Shown: positions 1 through 10,019, counted from the first letter of the stretch. The stretch: 64,000 nt of DNA from Enoplolaimus lenunculus (GCA_030248215.1 JASANG010000208.1:1-64000), one strand, 5' to 3'. Numbers and translations are program-made. The notes: generated by a model from the letters alone, not told the origin.

Positions 1-27
1 TTCAAAACGCTAAAGTACATAAATATA

Positions 28-301
28 AGCCCTGTTCACACGTGCAAGTTTTTGCTGCGAGAACTTGCAGCTGTAACTTGCACTTGCAAGTTTTGTCCAA
101 AATTCCGTTCGAAAAATTTGCAGCTGCAAATAATTCATTAAAAATCATAGCTGAAAATGGAGTTCACATCTGTGAATAACCATGCAAGTTTATGAATTCA
201 TTGCATCCACTTTCTCATTGGCTGATGAAAAAATGCAAGTTCTGTGTGCAATTTGCAGCTGCAAGTTCTCGCAGCAAAAACTTGCTCGTGTGAATAGGGC
301 T
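28..301 (+). mobile_element. Family A palindromic MITE, copy A1
   Basis: The ends are inverted repeats of about 45 bp. The left end begins AGCCCTGTTCACACGTGCAA and the right end is its near complement ending GTGTGAATAGGGCT. The interior repeats the motif ACTTGCA and the palindrome GCAGCTGC many times, so each strand can fold back on itself. There is no coding capacity. The same 275-bp sequence recurs at 8996, 33884 and, in pieces, at 18041 and 59845. It is a non-autonomous DNA element; the transposase superfamily is not settled because the flanking duplications of this copy have decayed. Confidence 0.85.
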
Positions 302-572
302 CAAGTGTTCTTTTTGCTGATAACAAATAATTAAATCCATAATTTGAAAATTTATTAAACTAAATTTATTTATCGCGTTCTCAACGCTGTATAACACTTA
401 TCACTGCACATTCCAGTGAGTTGATTTTAACTCAAAATGAGTTGAATGGACTCAGATGTCTGAGCTTTGAATTAGGTCATTCAAAACTCAGAATTCTGAA
501 TTGATTGAACTCATTCTGAGTTCATTGATCAAAAAACCCCGAATTACATCAGCTCGGAATTTGTTAATATGT

Positions 573-812
573 GTCAGTCTAGGTAGAAACCGGGACATCA
601 GACCTTTCTACTAAGCAGCTGGAAAAGCGGGCTACAGCGGGGATCGAACTCTCAGCCTATGAATCCTTAAGCGAGCACTCTACCACTGCGCCACATAGCC
701 CGCCTCTCCAACTGCGTTTTTCGTCGACTATATATGTCGACCGTACAACACAATGTGCATTGCATTTATTGCATATGCACCAGGACAAGCATGTCTCACA
801 TGCTTACATGTA
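573..812 (-). mobile_element. 240-bp tRNA-like insertion (SINE-like) with 10-bp target duplication
   Basis: GTTAATATGT occurs at 563-572 and again at 813-822, exactly bracketing this segment inside family M, so it is a later insertion. On the minus strand it holds a tRNA-like body with a box A (TGGCGCAGTGG) and a box B (AGTTCGATCCC). Unlike a standard tRNA SINE, about 110 bp lie upstream of the tRNA-like body and about 55 bp downstream. It also contains the small palindromes GTCGAC-TATATAT-GTCGAC (near 724-742) and GTAGAAA...TTTCTAC (near 582-610). Confidence 0.65.
629..701 (-). tRNA. tRNA-like body, probably pseudo-tRNA or SINE promoter
   Basis: Read on the minus strand this is 73 nt, the length of a tRNA. 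The ends pair as a 7-bp acceptor-like stem (GGGCTAT with GTAGCCC), extended outward by GC/GC. Box A and box B match the pol III consensus and the D-stem GCGC/GTGC pairs. The anticodon stem and the T-stem pair poorly, so this is unlikely to be a working tRNA. No anticodon is assigned. Confidence 0.5.
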
Positions 813-900
813 GTTAATATGTACTGTTATTAACCAGAAATAACCAGAAAAAAACTAATTGCCTCTCTGAGTTAATAATTAACTCATTGAAATTCACAGT

Positions 901-1766
901 ATTATCACCAGCAGGCAACAGGTTTTTACGGTAAACTTTGTAGATGTAATTGACCAAATTTCAAAAACCGTCATTTTTCGGTTCAAAAGTTACGCGATCA
1001 ATCATTAACTGGCGATAGGCATTGAACACCTTTTAAAATACTGGAATAATTTTAATTTTTTTTTTTCAAATTTAACCCACAAAACTGGTCGAATCACTAC
1101 AGTCGACAACATAAAAAATATGGTATTTGTTTTCAAGTTACCTCAATTCGCTTGAAACAATCCAAATTTGCTCACAACAAAATCACAGTTCTGTTCGGTG
1201 GTGAAACGTTTAAAGTTTTACGAAGCGTAAAGTTGCACCGAACGCCATAATATGGCTCAGAATGCGAACATTAAAATGATTGATAATCGTTATTTTGTTT
1301 TATATATGAACCTAAAACACCATGTAATTGTTGTGCATGCGTGTGTTGTGTCGCGTTTAAAATCAACCATGCAATTGGAAAATTACACATTTCCCTATTG
1401 TGTGAGGTGGTCGCTTGACGTCGAAAAGTCTAAAAGTCATTGGCTAGACTTACCAATAGTACGACTATTAAACGCAGTTTAGACTAACAGACATTTATAT
1501 ACGCACATTTTATTTTGTGGTTAAAATTTGTCCACGACCCTACTACTAAATGATACTATAATTAAGGGCATAGGCGATGCTACAATGTTGCGTCGGGGTG
1601 CCACAAGTAGTCATGTTCAATGAGGCTAATTTTAATTAAAGCTGTTACGCTTTTAAAAAAATTTTTACTCTGTATACCACCGTATTTAAACACTTGCTCT
1701 AGAAACGCAAGATAGTGTTGGTGCACACCCTCGTAAATACCTGCCGGCACTCATGACAGTGCGTTT
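901..1766. other. Single-copy AT-rich block
   Basis: No gene or family recognised. Contains a small hairpin with arms GTTCGGTG/CACCGAAC near 1194-1242. A stretch around 1563-1610 resembles the left part of the inverted-repeat element at 14508, but only weakly. Confidence 0.4.
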
Positions 1767-1938
1767 GGCCAATGTTACTTTAAAGGGCGTAACAGTAGAT
1801 TAAGCGTATTCCTAAGCCTAAGCCTAAGCGTGGCAAAAATGTGTTGTTAAGCCTAAGCAAAAAATGTAATCTAGAATCTAAACCTACTCTTTTATAGACC
1901 CACCAGAAACCTGGACGCCCCTTAAAGTAAGGTGGGCC
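1767..1938 (-). mobile_element. GGCC/TTAGGC hAT-like MITE, subfamily B, copy B1
   Basis: The termini GGCCAATGTTACTTTAAAGG and its inverted counterpart ending AGTAAGGTGGGCC enclose CCTAAG hexamers and the subfamily B core GTAATCTAGAATCTAAACC. It is flanked by 8-bp duplications GTGCGTTT (1759-1766) and GTGGGTTT (1939-1946) with one mismatch, as expected for hAT-class insertion. Minus is used here for copies showing CCTAAG on the plus strand. No coding capacity. Confidence 0.85.
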
Positions 1939-1984
1939 GTGGGTTTCATCAGTGGTGTATCTAGAAATTTATGGCGAGACAGGT

Positions 1985-2125
1985 CACACGCGATAGATCG
2001 GCTAAAAAGTTCGCGAGCTAGAAACCAAACGCAATTTTAGTACTAAATTTTAGCATCGAAATTTTTTTCGTTGTTCGATCCCTGTTGCGCTGACTATAGA
2101 CACGAGCAGCACTTGATTTAGTTCA
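1985..2125 (-). repeat. Family I repeat, copy I1
   Basis: Shares the core AATTTTAGTACTAAAT plus flanking AAACCAAACGC with five other places in the window (10020, 17520, 23530, 52600, 61425). Limits and class (SINE tail or MITE fragment) are unknown. Confidence 0.45.
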
Positions 2126-2640
2126 ACCAAATGGGTTTTGTTTTTGACTTACAAGCAATATCGGACATACGATTAGGTGTTTTGTGTCTTATTATATGCC
2201 ATTTTAAAATTGTTCAATTTAAAATTTCTCAATTGCTGTTCTACCGAATTAATACTGGCGTCGTTTATAGCGAAAGCTAAAAATGTCGTTTATGTTGTGT
2301 TTTTGATCAAAATTCAGTTTTTTTAAGTAAAATAGGTTTCGATTAAAATATGAAATAACTCTTACAAAATGGAGTTTAAAACAATTTGAACACGAAAAAA
2401 TGTTTGAAATGTATTCAAAGCTGGTTTACTGAGCAGTGAAGTGTATATATTTTGATATTTGAAGCCTTATGGTTGACTGTTTGTGCCACTTTTTGGTAAT
2501 CAGAGTTTGATAATTTATATAATTTGTATTTCATAATGTTTTGACATAGTTGTATAAGGTATTATTGAGGCAATATGCCAAAAACACGATGTATAATTTG
2601 ACAAATAATACGGTACATACGGTTCAGTGCAAAGGTCACA
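2126..2640. other. Single-copy AT-rich block
   Basis: Nothing recognised; all frames are closed by frequent stops. Confidence 0.4.
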
Positions 2641-2762
2641 CCGGTAGCCAGTTTATCGCCGGGGATCAATGGGATAAAATATTTTGAGGAGTATGAGGTC
2701 GAAGAGGATGTAAGGAGTTGGAATTACAAGCAAGATTTAAACTTGTCTCTGGGGGGGGGGGC
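2641..2762 (+). repeat. Family G repeat, copy G11, ending in a G run
   Basis: Begins CCGGTAGCCAGTTTATCGCC and continues with the family G interior (TTTGAGGAGTATGAGG... then TTACAAGCAAGATT). One plus frame stays open through it, which could be mistaken for an exon, but the similarity to other G copies shows it is repeat. A run of Gs closes it. Confidence 0.55.
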
Positions 2763-3212
2763 AAATTTTTTATAGAAACGGCTGAGTACCTTTTATTTGG
2801 TCTTTCCAAAGGGTATCTTCCCCTTTTATTTCGGTTGCGGACTGTTATTTATATTTAACCCGCCCTCCGCCGCCTTTCGCTACTGATATATATCGAGTAT
2901 TCAACCATCCGTTGAATTAAACGTTCATTTGTCTTGTATCAAAAGATTGAGCGATAATGCAAGGTTATATTTAAGAATGTACTTTGTAAAGTTAACTATG
3001 TTTTTAAGATTCGAGCTCAACTTTAGTTGGTCCTGGCTCATTTATGCACTACAATTAATAGGGATGATTGACAGTTACAGAATCTAATTAGGATTTAGGG
3101 ATTCTAATTAGGGTTTGGGAACTTTATCCGCTTACGGGCTCTTATTGAGGATACGGACTCCTATTGACTGGTACTCAAAATGGAGACCCCCTCTTATTAC
3201 CCCGAATAGAGT
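2763..3212 (+). mobile_element. Family F MITE, copy F1, left end degraded
   Basis: Matches the 430-bp F consensus through CGGACTGTTATTTATATTTA, CCGCCCTCCGCCGCC, TCCGTTGAATTAAACG, GGTCCTGG and the right-end CCCCCTCTTATT segment. The left inverted repeat is not recognisable and the copy abuts a family G remnant. Non-coding. Confidence 0.75.
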
Positions 3213-4762
3213 CCTTTAAGTCAACTGATCTTTGAACTAATGAAAATATACCCGACGGAATAAATACTATTTCCACCGGTAGGAACCATTTTTGCATACA
3301 TTTCTTTGGTTCGAAAATTTCAAGTCTGGCCATCAATGATGGTACACGAGTGTTACACACAGTTGAGAATACGTGCCCTACTTAAATGAATCTAGAACAT
3401 ATTAGATACAAATGTAAACAAAACCAGTGCCTACTAGCTTCGCTATAAATAAAGAGCTTAAATCGCCAAAGACAAACTAAATGAATATTTTATGCAAATT
3501 AGTCTGGAAGCCGTTCGAAATATCCTTTTGTGACAGACGGCGACATACAGTCTGCCCCGGCTTTTACTGTCAAATGTTTATGCCGCATTTTAGACCGTTT
3601 AGTATCGGTCGTGTTTATTTTAAACAAAACTAAAATGTTCATAGCTTTACATTTAGGCGTCGACGGAATATTGCACTTGGAAGCGAAAAATTACAACAGA
3701 TAACAGGTGCCCCTGTGACATCATTAAGCAATATTTATACTATGGATAATTGTATAAAAATTCGTTTGGGAACGCAAGAGCATGAAGGGATAAAACTACG
3801 CTTTCGTGACCGGATCCGGTGTTCATTTAAACCGATTTGTTCGCAGTAAACATAAATATTCTAGATATCGTTTTCATGAGGTAAAGTATAGTAACAATTT
3901 TGGTTTAGACTTATGCAGGATCATGCTGTTGATTTCATAAAACCTAAATATGCGCATTGCTAAAAGTTTTCCATGCAGTCAAAATGTTTCTTTGTGAGGA
4001 CACCGAACCCACTCTGATCCTGTCGGGCAGGATACAACTAGGTTTTTGTGTCGGACTCAGACAGAAAATCAACCTCTGGTTCCGGTTTGGGTAGAATTTT
4101 TGCACAAAGTTACGGGCAATTTCGATTGTGAAATACTTATAGTTTTACAAAAATTGTATAATTCAATGCGTTTCCCTATAAGTTTTGGTACTATTTTGAG
4201 AACAAAATGTCTGTATTTTTGAAAAAATAAATATAAACCCAAAATTTTTCAGCAACGTTTTATAAATATTTGCTAAAATTAACAAATTAAACATTATTTA
4301 AGCGACCAAATTTCACGTCACCTCCGGACGTGACATCTCCGGCTCTTTCAAGTTTTGTTAACCTCCGGCTCCGGTTTTGGTTCCGGTATTTTTCATCTCC
4401 GGTTGCCGCCTGCCTTCTGGCGACGGGTCCGGCGCATGTGCAATATCAATCTGGCTTGACTTTGAAAATGTTGCTCGTTTTGCTGGCTGTATATGCACTT
4501 CATGCCAAACAGAGCCCAATCTTGCATATTCACACACCCAAGAATATACCATAAATAATTAATAGGGTAAAGAATGTTGTTTTGCGTGTGACATTTACAC
4601 GTCGCAATATAAGATGCCTTTCTACGTTGACCTTAGCATGGAATTAGCATTTTTTCATTTAAATGATTATTTATAGCTGCGGTTTTCTTGCATTTGATTC
4701 AACTGAACGCAAGCTGAATGAGGCTAAATGTGTATTTATGTTCAAGTTTTTATTTTTAGTTG
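3213..4762. other. Single-copy block with CCGG-rich patch
   Basis: No gene recognised. Around 4330-4440 there is a G+C-rich patch with repeated CTCCGG / GGTTCCGG words, echoed near 4070-4090. Three overlapping 60-75 codon open frames there lack any recognisable domain. Confidence 0.4.
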
Positions 4763-4964
4763 GTTCCATGTATACAGCAGGGCCGGATCGCTTTCCGGCG
4801 AGGCTGTAATAGAGTCAGTTTAAGCTTTAGACTAACTTTTTGCTTAGGCTTTAGGCTTAGGCTTATAGGAATAGGCCCATCCTTACACTTAGGCTTAGGC
4901 TTAGGCTTTGGCTTATGAGAAATATGCTTATACTGCTGTTCCAGCTCTGTTCTACACATTGGCC
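4763..4964 (+). mobile_element. GGCC/TTAGGC hAT-like MITE, subfamily C, copy C1
   Basis: Inverted termini GTTCCATGTATACAGCAGGG and CTGTTCTACACATTGGCC enclose GTCAGTTTAAGCTTTAGACT and several TTAGGC hexamers. It is flanked by a perfect 8-bp duplication, TTTAGTTG, at 4755-4762 and 4965-4972. This is the cleanest evidence in the window that subfamily C makes hAT-like target duplications. Confidence 0.9.
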
Positions 4965-4986
4965 TTTAGTTGTAAACAATACATAC

Positions 4987-5180
4987 TGTCCATGATACTT
5001 TCTACGGGCGTAGCAGTTTTCTGTACGATTGCAATAGAGTAGACTAGGAATTTAGACGATTTTTCCTTTGGCTTAGGCTTCGGTTTAGGTTTAGAATTAT
5101 TTTTACGCTGAAGCGTAGACTTAGGTTTATGCGTGGGAATATGTTTAGGCTACTGTTATGTCTTTACTATTTAAAAGTTG
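4987..5180 (+). mobile_element. Degraded GGCC/TTAGGC element, subfamily B-like
   Basis: The left part CCATGATACTTTCTACGGGC resembles the B terminus. Scattered TTAGG words and a right part ending CTACTGTTATGTC follow. It lies 23 bp right of C1, so two related elements sit side by side. Strongly diverged; no clear duplication. Confidence 0.5.
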
Positions 5181-5398
5181 AAACGAACTCAATTTAAGCT
5201 TATGTTTAGCAGTATTAAACTCACTTTCCAGATTAACTGATCTATTAATAGTAGGTTACGGTTAAACTTAGTGCATGTGTGCTACTGTATGAGTAGTGAA
5301 TTAAGAAGTTCTTATCAGTACATTCAGGTTCCAAACCTTGAGTGGTCATACCTGTGTTAAGATTATATAAATTTGAACGTCAAGATATCACACTTCAA

Positions 5399-5588
5399 TT
5401 CGTAGGCCCGGCAACTCGTCAACCAACAACTTGTAATCCGGGAAATTCGTTCGACTCGACAATTTGTCGCCCATTATTATGATTAGGCTTAGGCTTAGGA
5501 ATATACGCTTAAAATTATGATTTGATTTATTCATAGGCTTTAGAACACCATTCGACGTCGAGTTGTCGTACGACGAGTTGTTGTAGAT
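5399..5588. mobile_element. Family E inverted-repeat element, copy E1
   Basis: The left segment with GGCAACTCGTC and ACTCGACAATTTGTCGCCC is complemented at the right by ACGTCGAGTTGTCGTACGAC and ACGAGTTGTTGTAG. The centre carries two TTAGGC hexamers. A second copy at 29457 shares ends and centre. Non-coding. Confidence 0.65.
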
Positions 5589-5913
5589 TCCCTCGAAAAT
5601 TTGTTGCATATAATAAAGTGTCACACTTGTTTGATCTTTTTCCGTCAGAAATATTATGTTTTTGAAAACGAATTGTACATTTCTAATCTAAAATTCAACT
5701 TCAATATTGTTTACCCGAAACAAATGTCACATTCACTCCGTCCAAATGTAAATGGAAAATTTTGAAATTTTCTGTGTTGAATGCACATGATTATTTTGAA
5801 ACCATTTAGCGAATAGTCATTTACATAACAGTTAAACGGGGTTTTTTTGTAATTTTCATAATATTGTTGATTGAGAGAAATGACATTTAGTTTTCACATC
5901 AAAACCATTCGCA
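5589..5913. other. Single-copy AT-rich block
   Basis: Nothing recognised. Confidence 0.4.
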
Positions 5914-6056
5914 GGACCGTAGCCAGCTCACGGTGCTAAGGGATCAGAGGTGGACTATGCATTTTCCAGGACAAACATACAAGCGATTTCGATGACTTTA
6001 CCAAGCAACGTTGTATATTTTGTCAGGAGGGCAAAATACTCCCAGGGGTCCAGAGC
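5914..6056 (+). repeat. Family G repeat, copy G9
   Basis: Starts GGACCGTAGCCAGCTCACGG and keeps the family order CATACAAGCGATTTCGATGAC, a diverged middle, then a G-rich right part (CAGGAGGGC, CCCAGGGG). Diverged copy. Confidence 0.6.
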
Positions 6057-6160
6057 ACATGATTATTGCTATATATGGTGCGTTTGAAAAGACTAACAAC
6101 ACAAGAACGCATTTAGTTGAAATTATTTAACCATGTGAATAAATTAATTTCGGTTATAAA

Positions 6161-6339
6161 CAGGGCCGGCATTAGGATTGTCAGCCCTTCCGGATAGGGT
6201 CGTGAAACCAGCCAATAAAATGTTTCACAACACTATAACTTTGTGATCCGTGCAGAAAAAATTAATTGGCCAAGATAGAGCTCTACCCAATATGTCGCCC
6301 TCCCAATTGAGGGTATGGAGGTGCTTCCGCTAGCACAGG
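6161..6339 (+). repeat. Family H repeat, copy H0
   Basis: Begins CAGGGCCGGCATTAGG, continues ATGTTTCACAACACTATAAC and a CTCCCAATTGAGGG segment, and ends GTGCTTCCGCTAGCAC. It is homologous in inverted orientation to 23261-23442 and 36241-36418. The ends are loosely complementary. Non-coding. Confidence 0.65.
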
Positions 6340-6364
6340 TTAGAATCGTATTGCGCTAAATCTA

Positions 6365-6502
6365 ATGCAACTTCCACAATAACATGCGCACACCAGGTGA
6401 CGTTTGAGGAAGTAGTGTCAAGGATTTCAAAAAACTTCAATATCCTTGACACTACCCCCTCAAAAGTCAGCTGAGGTAAGCATGTTATTGTGGAAATTGC
6501 AT
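6365..6502. repeat. 138-bp nested hairpin (fold-back element)
   Basis: The outer arms ATGCAACTTCCACAATAACA and TGTTATTGTGGAAATTGCAT pair almost perfectly. A second perfect pair lies inside: GTAGTGTCAAGGAT (from 6412) and ATCCTTGACACTAC (to 6455), around a short loop. The two arm systems are separated by short partly complementary spacers, so the transcript would form a long imperfect hairpin. No second full copy is present in this window. Confidence 0.8.
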
Positions 6503-6952
6503 AAGCGTGTCAAGGCATAGTCTGTCGGCACAACCGTGTCTATACTATGCTTCTACGTGCCCTGTTGACATCTGCAGAGTCGACGCTGCCTAAAATGGCT
6601 GGTTAATAGTTTAAATTGAGTTTGTCCTTTCAGATCGAACTTGAATTAAATATTGAAAAGCAGTTGAAATACATAAAACCCAGCAAATATTGTTTCAATG
6701 TTCTGAGTCATTTTCATATTTTTAGCTATCAAAAACTGAAACAAAATTAACGTTTTAAATGGCTATTGAACAAGAATTTACAGCTCAATTTCAGAGTTTG
6801 TATATTATTTTTCATGTTAAACTGACATTTGGACGACCAATTGCATTTTACGACAAATGCATGACTCAACATTTTAGGTTAAAATATATGTTCGCAATTT
6901 TTCATGAACAAGTTTTGATATTTCGGCATCGAATAAATGTTCGATTACTGTA
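6503..6952. other. Single-copy block
   Basis: No gene recognised. The 81-codon plus frame from 6759 is AT-rich and has no recognisable domain. Confidence 0.4.
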
Positions 6953-7386
6953 CTGTAGTGATTGGAATAAATCGGGTAATAAGAGTCCGGGGTTCCTATT
7001 TTGAGTCTGAATCAATATTGTCTGTTTTGCTAATTTTAAACTCTAGAAATGGATGGTCAAAGAGTATTTAGTCCACAAATATTAGTTACACTAATTCTAT
7101 TGCGTTAATGATTCCTGGATCAAAGTAAAATTCAGTATAAAATTTGTTTCTTTACTCAAAGTATAATGTTTACCTATATTCACAGCAGAGACTCAAGTCT
7201 TAAAAGTATACTTCCAAAGGAATGAAAAACCACAGAAAATGGCTGGCATCTAAAATTAATGGCGTGTACGGTCCAAGTTGGGGCTGGATTGAAAAATATA
7301 TGACTGTCCAGAACCAAATAGCAAGGGGTTATCTATGCTGACGCGATATACATACCAGTCACTTCGTCTTATTCGGGTCACTACAG
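6953..7386 (-). mobile_element. Family F MITE, ancient copy F6
   Basis: Termini CTGTAGTGA and TCACTACAG are exact complements, and TA lies on both sides (6951-6952, 7387-7388). The 434-bp length equals that of the better F copies. Inside, only the end-proximal parts (GGGTAATAAGAGTCCGGGG, CTATTTTGAGTC at the left; CTTATTCGGG at the right) still match, so this is an old copy or one with a replaced middle. Confidence 0.6.
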
Positions 7387-8036
7387 TATTCATTCGCTTA
7401 GGTACATGGTAATTAAATTTAGTATTTGCCCGAAATCCATTTTAAAGTCACAAACATTTTCTTGTTTTGCTAAAATTATGGGCATCTAAAATTAAAATTT
7501 TGCCTATCGTCATTGTTCAAATTCTTAAATTATTTTTAAAATAACTTTTTTTGCGTTTCACAGTGCAATTTCAATTAATAGTAACCTGTTTGTATTAATG
7601 TTTGTTCGATTAGTAATTTATCGAGTTCTCTAAAAAATTTAAGACTCTCAGTGTTCTAGAAAAGGTTTAAAAGCAAATACTTGCTAATAATAATGTTTTA
7701 TGTCAAAAAATTCAATTAAGATGAACTTTCAAAATGCCAACCCAGCTATTTTTATTAAATTTTAGCGAATATTTACCAAATCGGTAGCTGCCAGATGTCG
7801 TAATTTGACCTAATTTTTAAAATTACCGGAAATTTCAACACCGGAATTGCAGGAACGTCCGCAAAAAAATTTTACCGCCAGAAGGTTGGTTTTCTGCCTA
7901 ACCAGAAACAGACCTTAATCAGCACATTATGGCTTGCAAACCAAGTTGAAATTCTATTGGTCAATATTCAATATATACACCACAATAGCGATGTTTCGGA
8001 TCACATAATGTAACATTCCAATCTCATACTAGCAGC
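7387..8036. other. Single-copy AT-rich block
   Basis: Nothing recognised. Confidence 0.4.
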
Positions 8037-8296
8037 GGCCCATGGAAAGATCAGGGGCGGAGAGTGTTTCCGTGGAACCGCAACAGAGTATGCTTCAGAT
8101 TTAGACTAATTTTTTGCTTGGCTTAGGCTTAGGCTTATGCTTAGGAATATGCTCATACTTACGCTTAGGATTTGCTTACGCTTAGGCTTAGGCTTAGAAA
8201 TATGTTCATACTTATGCTTAAGTTTTGCTTAGGCTTTAGGATTAGGCTTAGGAATATGCTTATAATACTGTTCAGCCCATGTTGTTTACATTGGCC
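8037..8296 (+). mobile_element. GGCC/TTAGGC MITE, copy C2 with mixed C/D ends
   Basis: The left end GGCCCATGGAAAGATCAGGG is typical of subfamily D, whereas the right end, CTGTTCAGCCC...ACATTGGCC, is closer to subfamily C. The core has three TTAGGC clusters separated by GGAATATGCTCATACTTACG-type spacers, the same spacer that is amplified at 15790. Flanking 8-mers do not match well. Confidence 0.7.
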
Positions 8297-8473
8297 CAGG
8301 GACAGTACCGAGGCTGGCGCCTTCATACGACATTGTGGGTCCTCGCAACCCAGAAATACTCCCTGGATGACTCAGTAAATGTTTTGGGCACATTCACAAT
8401 TAGTGTAATTTTGAGCATAGCAGTCTCATTTCTGGGCGTTTCGAAACCGTCATGCCATGTGTTCCAATTAGTG

Positions 8474-8861
8474 CTTACGCGTACCGGTGGCTAAACACGG
8501 GACGGGTAAAACAGTTTTGACGTTGGTATACCCGAGGGTATAGAATTTCAAAGCGCGGATAAAAATTTGTTAATCTTTTACTCACCTAAACATTTCATTA
8601 AAAACATGACACCAGATAACGTAAAAAAATTCGAATTTTTAAACTTTATTCTTTTTACCGTACGAGTGAAAAATAATAGCAAAATATCATCAGTACACTA
8701 TAAAATTACACAACTGCATTGAACACAGAAGAAAAATGAAGGACGGGTAAAGGCAGGTAAACGGTAAAGAAATTTTGTGCTGGCATACCCGCGGATATAA
8801 AATAAAATTTTCGCGGACAAAGCACAGCGCGGGTAAATAGTGTTTACCAATTTACACCTAT
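8474..8861 (+). repeat. Family J element, copy J1
   Basis: Homologous to 10994-11271. Shared blocks are AATTTCAAAGCGCGGATAAA, AATTTGTTAATCTTTTAC, a GGTATACCCG-type motif, and the right end TTTACCAATTTACACCT. The left part reads GGCTAAACACGGGACGGGTA, complementary in style to the right end, suggesting inverted termini. It is 110 bp longer than J2. Non-coding. Confidence 0.65.
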
Positions 8862-8995
8862 GGTCCAAATACATAGAATCTAGAGAAATATGCAAAAAAA
8901 TATTCGACTACATTAATAACTCGATTATTTTTGATGAAACATAAAATATTAATGCAAAAACAACTAAAACACGGTTGTCTAATTTTTATTTCTAA

Positions 8996-9270
8996 AGCCC
9001 TATTCATACGAGCAAGTTTTCGCTCCGAGAACTTGCAGCTGCAGATAGCACGCAGAACTTGCATTTTTTCATCAGGCAATGAGAAAGTGGATGCAATAAA
9101 TTCATTGAATTTGCATGGTTATTCACACATGTGAACTACATTTCCAGCTTTGATTTTTAATGAATTATTTGCAGCTGCAAGTTTTTCGAACAGAATTTTG
9201 GACAAAACTTGCAAGTGCAAGTTGCAGCTGTAAGTTCTCGCAGCAAAAACTTGCATGTGTGAATAGTGCT
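8996..9270 (-). mobile_element. Family A palindromic MITE, copy A2
   Basis: Full-length copy in the opposite orientation to A1. Both inverted ends and the CCATTTCCAGC/GAATTATTTGCAGCTGCAAG interior are kept. TAA or TTAA-like bases flank both ends (CTAA left, TTAAA right). Confidence 0.85.
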
Positions 9271-10019
9271 TAAAGCATAAGTTATTACAGTATTTCGACA
9301 AAAGATTATCACAAATTAATCTTGTCTGTTCAGCTGATTGAACAGTGAATCATCGATATAGAGAAATGGATAAACCAATGCTTTTCATGTTTTTCCATGG
9401 TGAAAAAACAGTATGACTCACCCTGTCATTTTATTTTTGAAATGATAAATTACTTCTGGGCACATAATCGTACCTATTTTCAGTTTAACTCTCTTACTGT
9501 AGTTTAAAACCGAGTTAAAATTTTCGAAATATATTTTTTAGTTTTGTAATTTTGCTAAACAGCACGCGAGCTTGAATGGTCAAAAGTACTTTGCACTTTG
9601 TTAATCAGTCTTTTAGCTGATTTTTGCGTTTTAATGCTTGCTTTCCGAATTTCCGTCGCACTTTTCTGTTGTATTTTAAACTTTGGGTATAATTTTGTTG
9701 CACGCGTTTCCGTTCCTGTACCCTAAGGCTCACATTTAAGAGTAAAGGTTGCGCTTCCACTTTACTGCGCCATGACGTCGCCTCGAGTCGCCGCATGCCG
9801 CCGCTACGCGTTATTAACGAAAACAGGCAAAATCGATTGAATGGCGTACGATTTTTAATAAAAAATTGAATCGTGCCCACGTCGGCACGTTCCGGCGTCC
9901 GAGCCTTACAAAGATTATATATTTTAAACCAGTTTTTAATCATTTAGTCCCGGAAGTATCATTAGATAAAAATTCGCACTAGCGGCTCCAAAAGGTCTAA
10001 ACCAGAATGGTTGACAGCC
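9271..10019. other. Block with CpG-rich, promoter-like patch; 112-codon minus open frame
   Basis: A minus frame is open from 9943 to 9605 (112 codons). It is Arg/Lys-rich toward its end, has no recognisable domain, and is not repeated in the window. Its 5' half overlaps a G+C- and CpG-rich patch (about 9760-9900) that contains TGACGTCG (a CRE-like word) near 9773; CCCGGAAGT, an ETS-type word, lies at about 9948. It could be a promoter, an exon, or chance. Function unknown. Confidence 0.25.

Larger units (their letters stand above)
408..900 (+). mobile_element. Family M repeat, copy M1, split by an insertion
   Basis: Sequence rich in ACTCA/TGAGT inverted motifs, such as AACTCAGAATTCTGAATTG, matches 21884-22085 and, reversed, 10815-10975. 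The copy is interrupted at 573-812 by a tRNA-like insertion; the M sequence resumes after a repeated GTTAATATGT. The uninterrupted copy at 21884 supports this reading. Outer limits are approximate. Confidence 0.6.

Noticed and set aside
629-701. Functional tRNA gene
   Set aside because: Anticodon and T stems pair poorly and the body lies within a dispersed insertion.
2641-2762. Open, acidic coding-like segment on plus
   Set aside because: It aligns with family G repeats, including the TTACAAGCAAGATT block.
9605-9943. 112-codon minus frame as a confident CDS
   Set aside because: No recognisable domain; kept only as a promoter-like patch with an open frame.
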